Below, in pieces: positions 1-7,589 of a stretch of 15,312 nt of DNA. A program made the translations under genes and the position numbers. The first letter of the stretch is position 1, and each line of letters starts with the position of its first letter. Source of the DNA: Hymenopellis radicata (lineage: Eukaryota; Basidiomycota; Agaricomycetes; Agaricales; Physalacriaceae); assembly GCA_015501595.1 (NCBI GenBank), contig JADNRX010001060.1, positions 1-15,312 of the forward strand, read 5' to 3'. The notes beneath the pieces were generated by a model. That model made no database searches, had not been told where the DNA came from, and worked only from the letters and a program-made list of their open reading frames with translations.

Positions 1-355
1 CAAGTTTCATGCCTTCTATTTCGTCTGCAGGATACCGATTTCGGTAGCGGTAGCTGTGTTTGGCCACGAAAGAGTGGGAAAGAATGCGCGTCTGAGAGGA
101 GAAGTTTTCATCTATTGCGAAGCATGGTGAATTTCCGATGAAAAGCAGTAGTTGCTCATCGGTGTAGTCATGCAGACGGGCCTCATCGAATATATCCTTT
201 AGCACAACAGTCAATTCAGATGGTTCATGACGAAGTGGAGCGCGCATACCGTGAAATCTGATTGCATTGCTGAATGGCTTGGGGGAAGACATCAAGTTTG
301 GAAAAATCTTGATCGAGCCCCTGGTCCCTACATAGCATTCTACTGCACGTGGCAT
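1..355 (-). CDS. Probable APH-like protein kinase, N-terminal part (runs off left edge)
   Basis: An open frame of 118 codons starts at the ATG complementary to 353-355 and runs without a stop to base 1, so the gene continues outside the window. An in-frame stop lies upstream at 389-391. The first 90 or so residues are not recognisable. The last part (about residues 90-118) reads RILSHSFVAKHSYRYR, then ADEIEGMKL. This resembles the start of the kinase-like (aminoglycoside phosphotransferase/choline kinase superfamily) proteins that are very numerous in Agaricomycetes. In those, a 'LS..VAK' strand carrying the ATP-anchoring Lys is followed by an 'E.E.M.LA..LGIRVP' helix. The Lys of VAK would be the nucleotide-binding residue. 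The catalytic loop lies beyond the edge, so the family call is an inference. No introns are needed in the visible part. Confidence 0.5.
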   Translation of the reverse strand, partial: MPRAVECYVGTRGSIKIFPNLMSSPKPFSNAIRFHGMRAPLRHEPSELTVVLKDIFDEARLHDYTDEQLLLFIGNSPCFAIDENFSSQTRILSHSFVAKHSYRYRNRYPADEIEGMKL

Positions 356-1485
356 ACTTAATGTGGAGGCTGAGTGGCGGCAATCCCCTTAATCTAAGGT
401 TATCGCTTGTTCTTTATTCAAATAGCTCTCTGGAGGAATGACAGACGCGTGTTCGCGCAGTAAACGCGATAGGAAGAAATAGAGTTAGATTTGCTTTAGT
501 TACACCGTGGAGCGCGCTAGAAGGACGTGTATTTCAATTAGTCCTCAGTCTCGAACAGCAGCAGGACGATGTTGTAGAGTAAACTCGAAACGTCGGTCAG
601 ACCATCGCCTCAGGTGTTCACTAATATCGCTCTCGCAACGCGTGTGATACACGTGTAGCCACAGCACGTCGCTGTCCCTGAGTTTCCTTTATCTATACAC
701 TTGAAGCTTCTGACTGGGTGACCCGCAGACCCAATGTCGAACACGATGTGAAGCGTTGTCATTTCGTACAGGTCAGACAAGAGTGTCCGTCCAGGCGTCG
801 TATGTCCGCCGATCTCGTCGGTTTAAAGCGATCTATGCACAGTACAAGCGCTATAAATTCATGATCCATATCCATTTCTTAGTGTCGGCACGAAGCCTAA
901 TGCGCAGCTGCACGTTCGTGAGGTCCTGTTGTGTGAACCGATTCGGCCTCTACTTACAGCTAATAGGCACCCTTATCTACCAATGGAAAGCGGACTAACC
1001 TCGAGCGGCATGTTGTCATCCTTTCTAGGTAAATCCTTCGAGCTGCAGGTGAACGACGCGCGAGGCCATTGCGTTCGGCAACACAAATAGATGACGGAAC
1101 TCTTGAGTCCTCAAATCAGATAAAGGGACAAGCACGAAATGGGCCTCGTCACGGTTTCCAGTTTACATAGATGCGAAAGATCGAGGAGCGGTGTGTGAGG
1201 GAGCCATGCAATACTCTGAGTACGTTGGATGCTTCCGCAGGGCCGGGCCGCCGAGTGTTTGTGCTTGGCGGAGGAGCGAAAGGAATTCGTAGAGTACGAT
1301 ACTGCCTCAAGTAGAGTTGTCGGGGGAGAATTGTTTCGCGAGTGCGCATCTTGGGTTAGGAGTTAAAGTAGATGTTCGTCTTTCAAGCAGTTATGGGTAT
1401 AGAGACGAGTAAGTTTAACAGAGCGGAAGGATGCCGCAAAGTGCCCACAGTAGTCGAGGTCGGCTAGGTCGGCTAGGTCCACGCG
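356..1485. other. Long stretch without a recognisable gene
   Basis: Only short open frames occur here, with no recognisable motif, no consistent splice pattern and no partner homology inside the window. It includes the upstream flank of the leftmost kinase-like gene. A short tandem repeat lies near its right end (listed separately). I see no tRNA or other RNA gene. Confidence 0.6.
1457..1480. repeat. Short tandem repeat, 9-base unit
   Basis: The unit AGGTCGGCT occurs twice in full and is followed by AGGTCC, so about 2.6 units. It directly precedes direct-repeat copy X and may be part of the same degraded element. Confidence 0.75.
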
Positions 1486-1590
1486 ATCACCAAGTCGAAG
1501 GTCATCGATAGTAAGACCGGCATCCACAGCAGCACGATGCGCGGCATCAGTTCACGTTTGAGTCGACGCAGATCCTTCATAGTGCAGTGG
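1486..1590 (+). repeat. Direct repeat, copy X
   Basis: This segment aligns with about 2908-3047 in the same orientation. Shared blocks include GATAGTAAGA, CAGCAGCA, GGCATCAG, GTTTGAG and CCTTCATAGTG, in the same order, with length differences between the last blocks. Most base differences are transitions in which X has C or G and the other copy has T or A. On the minus strand a short frame around AAVDAGLTIDDLRLGD is partly kept in both copies, so a decayed coding element is possible. I do not recognise it. It lies about 160 bases upstream of the amylase-derived fragment. Confidence 0.65.
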
Positions 1591-1748
1591 GGTCACCGGC
1601 AAGACGACGTCTGGCCAAGGCAGACCAGACGCGGTGTTTGGCATTGTTTGGCTGCACCATCCGTAGCTGTTGTAGTCGATCACATTCCATTCTTGCTTTT
1701 CCACCACGACGCGATTCCGTGCGCGACCGTCCGCCAGCCCCTCTCCAA

Positions 1749-2286
1749 TAGCGACCATCAGAGAGCAGAAGAGTAATCGACCTCTAAAGGAGAGTTGACG
1801 CGTTGTTGATGGATGACGCGCCTCTGACGCGTTCGTCCGCCCCTAACGTCATGATCTGGCTGTCGAAGAGCAACGCCCTCATGTATCGACTTGAACTCCC
1901 TTTCCTTTCATCTTGTTCACCATGTCTGCCGACGCCAACGCCGCCGAAAACCGACGAACTCGCGTCGTTATGGTATAACCGCGATGTGGTTGCCGCGTAC
2001 GTATCCCTTAACACATCGCCCAGCCTGTTCTGACAATGTTGCAGCTCCTACAAAGGCGGCTGGCCAGGACTCTGTCGGATACGATATCTACGATCTGCAT
2101 GATCTAGGCGAGTTTGACCAAAAAGGCGGCCAGCGTATCAAGTACGGCACCAAGGAAGAACTCTCGCATCTCATCAACAAGGGTACCAAGGAATGCGGAA
2201 TGGCGACATATATCGATGCGGTTTTGAATCATAGGCGCGTGCCTTTGTTTTATGGTGTGCATTTCCTAATAAAATGCGTAGATTCA
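1749..2286 (+). pseudogene. Truncated duplicate of the alpha-amylase 5' region (promoter through intron 3)
   Basis: The segment is an inverted copy of about 11596-12280, the promoter and 5' exons of the intact amylase gene. The match starts at the upstream ACCATCAGAG...GCAGAAGAGTAA block, continues through the leader and start codon (ATG at 1922), intron 2, exon 3 and intron 3, and stops a few bases into exon 4 near 2286. By my count the exon 3 homologue differs by about ten substitutions and one 3-base insertion in 187 bases. About 140 bases of the parent (from codon 10 of exon 1, across intron 1, to mid-exon 2) are missing. The parent's TATTTAA box reads GTCGAAG here. From its ATG the copy reaches a stop (1976-1978) after 18 codons. 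It lacks catalytic regions II-IV and cannot encode an amylase. A frame starting at 1891 happens to stay open for 249 codons, through intron sequence and unrelated DNA. Confidence 0.9.
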
Positions 2287-2371
2287 TCCCCCATGCACCA
2301 GAACTCTTTCAACCTGTGTTGCTCTCGTGCTCTACATAGCCCTGCATTCCGCATGTTTGCCTCCACCACTT

Positions 2372-2398
2372 CTGCACCTGCACCTGCACCCGCACCCG
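2372..2398. repeat. Hexamer repeat (CACCTG / CACCCG)
   Basis: About four degenerate copies of GCACCTG or GCACCCG in a row. A related array lies at 2529-2564, so both probably descend from one low-complexity tract. Confidence 0.8.
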
Positions 2399-2528
2399 AG
2401 CGACGCTGGCAGCCCGTAGTTCTCGCATCCCATCTGTGTCGCGTCTCCAAAGCCACGCAGCATCCTCGCATCCGTCACTGCTATAGAAAGGACGCGTCAT
2501 GCTGTGTCGTGTCCTCTGCAACCCAGAG

Positions 2529-2564
2529 CACCCGCACCCGCACCTCCATCTGCATCTGCACCTG
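2529..2564. repeat. Hexamer repeat (CACCCG / CATCTG / CACCTG)
   Basis: Six degenerate 6-base units, related to the array at 2372-2398. Confidence 0.8.
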
Positions 2565-2672
2565 TATGACACGTCTCGTGAAGCCAACAGCACAGCAGCC
2601 ATTCACGGGCTTGCTTGATATGCCGTTGTACTCCTTTTGATACGGGAGTCTCACAAACCCATTCCTCCTTGT

Positions 2673-2705
2673 TCTCAGTCTCAATCTCTGTCTCAGCCTC
2701 AGCCT
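2673..2705. repeat. CT-rich simple repeat (TCTCAG-type)
   Basis: Degenerate TCTCAG/TCTCAA/CCTCAG units. On the minus strand it reads as alternating acidic codons (EAE, ETE), so coding and simple-repeat readings are both possible. Confidence 0.7.
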
Positions 2706-2907
2706 TCATTATGTCCTTGATGTGCGCCCCCTGTATGATTGTTTGCAGTTCTACTTTTGTGGGTATCCCAGCTGTCTGTGTTTCCTAGGACAGTCATGTT
2801 GGGGCCTATGGCCCTTACCCATACTGCATTGGTATAGCCCCTTCCTCTCTTCCTAAATAAACTTGCTAAGACTTATAACAGATCATGCAAAGAGTCTGAA
2901 GACATAC

Positions 2908-3047
2908 AATCACTAAGTTCAAGGGCTATTGATAGTAAGATCAGCATCTACAGCAGCATGAGACATGGCATCAGAGCTAAGTTGAACATGAGGTCTATTG
3001 TTCAGGTTTGAGCATGAATAGAGTAGATGCAGATTCCTTCATAGTGA
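2908..3047 (+). repeat. Direct repeat, copy Y (CpG-poor)
   Basis: This is the diverged partner of 1486-1590 in direct orientation. Compared with X it carries mostly C-to-T and G-to-A changes, many at CpG sites, plus extra sequence between the GGCATCAG and GTTTGAG blocks. It is followed after about 165 bases by a 20-base amylase-promoter relic, echoing the order 'X then amylase fragment' of the first copy. Confidence 0.6.
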
Positions 3048-3105
3048 CCAGCAGAAGAGAGAATCGATATTTGAGACGCCGATCGAGGCTGAGAGAATCT
3101 AAACA

Positions 3106-3190
3106 TTGCGTCGACTCGAGCTGCGTCGATCGAGTCGACATACCTTGATCAACTTCGATCAGCGTCGACCTGCGTCGAGCTGCATCGACC
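3106..3190. repeat. TCGA-rich degenerate repeat
   Basis: TGCGTCGA occurs at 3107-3114, 3122-3129 and 3171-3178, with variants at 3161-3168 and 3181-3188. GTCGAC palindromes are interspersed. No function is evident. Confidence 0.65.
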
Positions 3191-3211
3191 CCTCTTTTCA
3201 CTGGGAAGACT

Positions 3212-3231
3212 ATCATGTATCGACTTGAACT
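3212..3231 (+). repeat. Relic of the amylase promoter/leader
   Basis: Twenty bases (ATCATGTATCGACTTGAACT) are identical to the leader of the intact amylase gene (minus strand, 12121-12140); 19 of them also match copy 1 (1879-1897). Flanking sequence is unrelated. It appears to be the remnant of a second amylase-derived fragment. Confidence 0.6.
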
Positions 3232-3264
3232 GGAGCTGTGAGGGTGTCCTCGGCACGCCCCATT

Positions 3265-3352
3265 GAAACTCCGCTTCAAACTCCAAAGGTCCGCAGGCCA
3301 AGCCGCACGGCCAAGCCAAGAGTTCCTCCCGCCACGTCTTGCCAAACTTAAT
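3265..3352 (-). repeat. Putative dispersed repeat, copy similar to 12318-12392
   Basis: Read on the minus strand this segment aligns with plus-strand 12318-12392. Shared features are an AAGTTT(T)GC start, a GG(C/T)GGGA...CTTGGC core and the end GACCTT..GA.TTT.AAGCGGAGT.TCAAT. It is diverged and gapped. In the intact locus the partner lies upstream of the amylase promoter, so this copy may be a shuffled part of the amylase-derived sequence or an independent dispersed element. Confidence 0.45.
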
Positions 3353-3769
3353 ATTTTCAAGGTGCGAAACTGCCATATTTACATGAAAAACCTTAATAAT
3401 CTGAACCACGACCGTCATGTAGGTCGGTGTGGCGGGCGTGCTGTGCGTGCGCGCAAGCCTATTGATCGCCTGTGCCAAAGGAAAATACACGACATATTGC
3501 CCGATCTGCCGTTTGCCGACGACCAGTCATTGAGATCGGTGTTGACCGTGTGACGGTGAGCAGGACAGATGCGCACCTGATAGACGGCCTGCTCAAGGCT
3601 GCGATAGACTTATTTCCTACTCTTACCGCCGCCGCCGTCGTCTTTGCCAACGCAGGAAAAGGTCCAAGCAAAGGAATAGGTGTGTTGGAGCCAGTTGGAC
3701 ATGATTAGCAAAAGTTTATGCCTCCCCAGACATCTGCATCAACCAACGTCCTCATCTCGTTGCACCTCC
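3353..3769. other. Upstream region of the WOPR gene
   Basis: No independent gene is recognised. Two in-frame ATGs upstream of the chosen WOPR start lie at 3680 and 3701. A possible GT donor near 3680 and a CCCAG acceptor near 3730 could mark a 5' UTR intron, but this is weak. No clear TATA box is seen. Confidence 0.45.
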
Positions 3770-4957
3770 ATGTCCCATCCAGACCCCCCTTGGTCAGGTT
3801 GGATATCCACTACCGGTGATGCCTTGCTCATTCTCGAGGCCGCCCGACGTGGCCTGATTCCGCGCGTCACCCGGCGCCTTGTCGACGCTGAGCGCAAGAT
3901 GATATGCAGTGGAAGTGTCTTTGTCTTTGATGAGGAAGAAAGCGGTATTAAACGCTGGACGGATGGCTACTTTTGGTCGCCTAGTCGAATTCTTGGCAAT
4001 TTCCTTCTCTACCGCGAGACCGGCGGGCGGGGTGGTCGCAAGCGCAAGGACAAAGATAAAGAGGAATCCCCAGTCGAGGAGGAATTTGTGGTAGAGTCTA
4101 CTCAGGATCACGAACCAAAGGCTTCTCGTTCACTCGTCGGATCCTTGTCGGCCCATACGCATCATTCGTCGCACAATTCTTCCACTCATGGACCCCCATT
4201 CCAATTCAAACCAGATGGTCTCATGAAGAAAACATTCTCGTTAACCATTAATGGTGTTCCTCAACATCTCATATCCTACTACAAACCCTCGGACGTGACC
4301 AACGGTCGTCTTCGCTCGCCTTCGACGCTCCCCGAACTAGCCTCACTTGATATCAGCCCAGAGTACCTTGACAAGACCCACTTCCGCGTTCCGCCCAAGG
4401 TGGAGGTCGGAACTGACGGTGTGCCGCGATACCGGGGGGACGCTGATGAGGAGGAAATCATCAACAAAGGCGGAGCCATAAGCGGTGGTGGTGTCAAGCC
4501 GGCGAAAGAGCGTCGCGGTTCTGGTCTGTTGAGTGAACCTGTGCATGTGAATGCCAAACGCCCACTTCCCGATTCCGAACCCGACTCGCCTCCAGAGAAA
4601 CGACGAAAGAAGGCCTCACCTGAAGTGTCGGCGACCTCTCCCACTCCCCAGGCTATGGTTCCTATCCATGCCTTTCCTCATGGCACACCAGTAGTTCCTT
4701 CCCAAGGTCCGCCGCCACAGTACGCGCCTCCTCCACATCCGTACTATTCCTACCCGCCGATGGGCTATGCACACCCAGCCGCATCGCATATGCCGCCTCC
4801 ACCCCATTTGAACCAGCCGATGCATCCGCACTACCCTCCCCCATATTACCCTCTCTATACTTGGCCCCAACAGCCCTCCCAGCATCAGCCACCACCGCCG
4901 TCACATTCACAGCCGGATGTAGGAGCCGGAACGGCGGCGGCAGCAGCAGCGCAGTAA
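3770..4957 (+). CDS. WOPR-domain (Gti1/Pac2 family) transcription factor
   Basis: An uninterrupted 395-residue protein. Residues 8-86 are a textbook first WOPR half: SGWISTTGDALLILEAARRG, then VTRRL, FVFDEEESGIKRWTDG and WSPSRILGNFLLYRE. Residues about 149-205 form the second half (DGLMKKTFSLTINGVPQHLI, SYYKPSDV). Together these make the bipartite DNA-binding domain known from Wor1, Ryp1, Sge1, Pac2 and Ros1, nuclear regulators of morphological switching, sexual development and sporulation in fungi. A basic EKRRKKAS cluster near residue 276 is a likely nuclear signal. The last 110 residues are rich in Pro, His, Tyr and Gln and end in a poly-Ala run, as expected of an activation region. I chose ATG 3770 because it starts just before the conserved domain; ATG 3680 or 3701 would add 30 or 23 residues with no family resemblance. 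The gene is intronless, unlike its neighbours, and convergent with the membrane-protein gene. Confidence 0.93.
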   Translation: MSHPDPPWSGWISTTGDALLILEAARRGLIPRVTRRLVDAERKMICSGSVFVFDEEESGIKRWTDGYFWSPSRILGNFLLYRETGGRGGRKRKDKDKEESPVEEEFVVESTQDHEPKASRSLVGSLSAHTHHSSHNSSTHGPPFQFKPDGLMKKTFSLTINGVPQHLISYYKPSDVTNGRLRSPSTLPELASLDISPEYLDKTHFRVPPKVEVGTDGVPRYRGDADEEEIINKGGAISGGGVKPAKERRGSGLLSEPVHVNAKRPLPDSEPDSPPEKRRKKASPEVSATSPTPQAMVPIHAFPHGTPVVPSQGPPPQYAPPPHPYYSYPPMGYAHPAASHMPPPPHLNQPMHPHYPPPYYPLYTWPQQPSQHQPPPPSHSQPDVGAGTAAAAAAQ

Positions 4958-5312
4958 AATGGTCCGCCAAATTTCTTTGGCCCTCTCGTCGTGTTTTCTT
5001 GTTGTATACTCATGCCCTCTCTGTATCTGTCATTTTTCGCTGATCGTATTCATATGGTGTATTCAATGTACTTAGTATTCTTTTTTACTTGTTGTTCAAG
5101 GATTCGTGTTCACAATGGTACTACAAAGCATGTATAGTTTTCCCCAAAGTCGAGGACATTGATCTTGAACGGCAAAGGCTGTTCAATGGGATGAGATCGA
5201 AGGTCTGACTAGAAATCCTTTCAGTCCGCTAACTTGCGTGGTTAACGTTTTAGGGTGTATTCATACTTCATAATGATAAACATTAAACATAGAACAACTG
5301 TGGTGAACAGCG
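4958..5312. other. Shared 3' region of two convergent genes
   Basis: The 355 bases lie between the stop codons of the WOPR gene (+) and the membrane-protein gene (-). They are T-rich near 5080-5090 and hold no further gene. Both 3' UTRs and polyadenylation sites must lie here. Confidence 0.6.
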
Positions 5313-6713
5313 TCAAACACAAGACTTTGACAAGTCGCGAGCTTCACCAGGATCAAATGCTGCTTTGCTCTGATCCGAAGCTCCATGGTCAGACTCCCGA
5401 ACGACACTCTCGGTGATCTCTAGTTCAAAGGGTTTCATGTTGTACCTTTCTTCACTCCTCATAGCAGTGGACATCGTGGTGTTTTCCACCCGGAAATTGA
5501 GAGATGAACAAGGTGGTGCTCCCACGGACGTCTGTGCCCACCCCAGGCCCGCGCGAACATTGATGAGCATGAACGATATGCCAGCAGCAGACGGGAGGAT
5601 ATCGGCAACGGGGAAGAGAGCGTTCGAAGCACATCGATACACGATTAAGCAGACGATGGTCCAAGTGCTAGAACAATACGGGTTAGCGATGTCTTCGTGA
5701 TGAGATCGTGAGCCATGCGCACGTATAGATGGCGGCGCTTTCGACGAGGATGACCAGAGCTGACTACGACAAAACATTAGCGTAGCCAGTAGGTAACCAA
5801 AGTCAAAGGATCTCACAGTTAGATTTGTACGGCTGAGACGAACGATACCAGCCACCTTGGAGCGTTTGTTTACAGTGCATATCCGAAAGGCGATCAGAGC
5901 TACGGAGGATGAGAAGCAGGCTTCCCCCACCATTGTAGATGCGCACCAGTGCAATATATATTTGTGCTGTAAATCAAGACATCATTAATTGAATGAATAT
6001 GCCACTCAGAATAGTAAAACGTACACGAAAGTAATCACAAAATCGCTCGTGATCCATTTGCCAGCAGCCGATGCGAAGATGCCGTTCGCCGTATTAGGAT
6101 TTAGATGCGAGACGGTATAGATCATGCCAATCCCGCAGACTGTTGACCTCGATATGAGCATACAGGCCAGGGCCTGGGGAAGACCCGGTGCTTACCAAAT
6201 AAACCAGCCTGGGTAATCAGAGGGAAGACGCACACGTAAATGTTGTGTCCCCATACAACCCACAGTCGGTAAATCTAGTATACGAGTCAGTCGTAGACTT
6301 GAGTGAACGCCAGACTCGGACTTACCATCATCGCGTCTCCGGAGAGAACTGCAACAAAGACTGACGATGTCTTCAATGTTAGAGTCCATTTGGTTAGGTC
6401 GGCGTAGTACAATGTCGGCGCTTGACCGTCCTCGAAGAAAGCGAATGCTTCGAAGAGGCGGATCATGGTAGACGCCCAGTGCTAAAATCATCCAGACTGG
6501 AGACGAAGTGAGATCAAATAGCTTGCTCACAGTGGTCACGCTGAGAAAAAGCACAGCAGAACCGATTGTCATGGGTTGGGAGCGTCGGTTTCCGTCGCGG
6601 CGCATGCAAGCCAAGGCAGCGTATGCGATTGTCAACGTGATAAAGACGCCATAGAAAAGGGATTCGACGCCGGCAGACGCAAGATTGTCCGGAACGAGTA
6701 GAGGAGCGGTCAT
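5313..6713 (-). CDS. Seven-transmembrane protein of unknown function, basidiomycete family
   Basis: Eight exons: 6713-6531, 6481-6326, 6274-6196, 6139-6025, 5966-5947, 5899-5817, 5763-5723 and 5667-5313. They splice in phase to 343 residues with introns of 47-58 bases, including a 20-base microexon. Seven hydrophobic segments are visible at about 17-37, 48-72, 100-120, 123-145, 165-190, 208-232 and 238-262. An IYRLWVVWG motif follows TM3 and an INVRAGLG motif ends TM7. The roughly 80-residue tail is hydrophilic and acidic. This layout matches a large family of membrane proteins multiplied in Agaricomycetes and usually annotated as hypothetical. A receptor role is sometimes suspected, but nothing in the sequence proves it. 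The start (ATG 6713) is the first before TM1 and has a TATA-like GATATAAAG about 50 bases upstream. Confidence 0.82.
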
Positions 6714-6761
6714 TGCTGAAGATGGCTGCAGGACGTCAAAGACTTGGATAGTTGCCGAATA

Positions 6762-6772
6762 GTCTTTATATC
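6762..6772 (-). promoter_or_regulatory. TATA-like element of the membrane-protein gene
   Basis: GATATAAAGAC on the minus strand, centred about 53 bases before the ATG at 6713. Spacing suits a short-leader fungal promoter. The call rests on sequence and position only. Confidence 0.4.
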
Positions 6773-7589
6773 ATCAGAGCCTGGCCGTCAACGTCCAATG
6801 TGAGGAATATGTCTGAGCCCAGCAAATCCGATGGAGGGAAAACGGAGAAAAAGGAAGAACGCGTTTTATTGTAAGACGCTAATGTCTCTGTTGAAATTAT
6901 ATTAGTCCACGAGGATGCTGATTCCAGACGAGCCACGGTGTTCTATAATAGCCGGCTTGCCACTCCAGCATCAGAATGAAGGTTCGTCGTACGGTACGTA
7001 CTATATATAATGCGCAGACTCGCAGGGGCGAGCGTTCAGCCTCCAAGAGTATCCAGTTGATGGCAAACAACGAAACGTCGCCAGAAATGTGATACAAGTG
7101 GGTTGCGCACAAAGGAGAATGCATCTAGGTAGGTTAGAGGCTCCTGGGAGCTGGGGAAGCTGGAGAAGACGTTTGGCATCAATGGATGTGTCAAATCGAT
7201 GCCGATCCTCGCCGATCCTGCTCTGGTCCAGGCCGTCGCCGTTTTCATCAGAACATGATCCTTAGCCTGAGAGTGCATCCCCACCTTGTCCCACTCCCGA
7301 CACGCCATGGTGATCCTCTATGCTACTCTCAATTGTCCTGCTGCCTCACCTCACGGAGCGCTGATACGTATCGGCTGTACACTCAGGACGAGGGGCAGAA
7401 ATCCTGAAGTTCAATTGCTCTGTCATCGGTGACATTCGCTTCAAGGTTCGCGACAAGATCTGAAAATGAATCCCTTCAAGCTAGCGGCAAGAACCTGAAC
7501 ACGGGGAAATCAGACACACAGCTCCTTTAGCAGCTTCTTTAAGCCCTTTATCATGGCCGAGCCGCGCTTCTCGTACCATCCCACTCGCC
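6773..7589. other. Divergent intergenic region between membrane-protein gene and P450
   Basis: About 820 bases with only short, featureless open frames. It should contain upstream control sequence for both divergent genes. An ATG at 7553, out of frame with the P450 start, opens a 66-codon frame overlapping the P450 start. It would be an upstream ORF if transcription begins before it. Confidence 0.5.

Larger units (their letters stand above)
2287..2907. other. Gene-free, low-complexity stretch downstream of the amylase fragment
   Basis: No recognised gene. The stretch holds hexamer-type repeats (2372-2398, 2529-2564) and a CT-rich run (2673-2705), listed separately. On the minus strand an open frame (about 2497-2780) contains an acidic EAETEIETENKEE segment and could be a decayed coding remnant, but it has no family signature I know. 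An AATAAA-like string lies near 2857. Confidence 0.5.

Noticed and set aside
1552..1758. Minus-strand peptide containing WNVIDYNSYGWCSQTMP as a gene fragment
   Set aside because: It looks protein-like but is short, has no family I recognise and no supporting splice sites; left as an unexplained trace.
1749..2286. RIP as the cause of divergence of the amylase copy
   Set aside because: Differences from the parent go in both directions and include transversions and an insertion; no consistent C-to-T bias is seen here, unlike in the X/Y repeats.
1891..2640. 249-codon open frame as a real gene
   Set aside because: It reads through amylase intron sequence and simple repeats and starts inside the duplicated leader; better explained as a pseudogene fragment.
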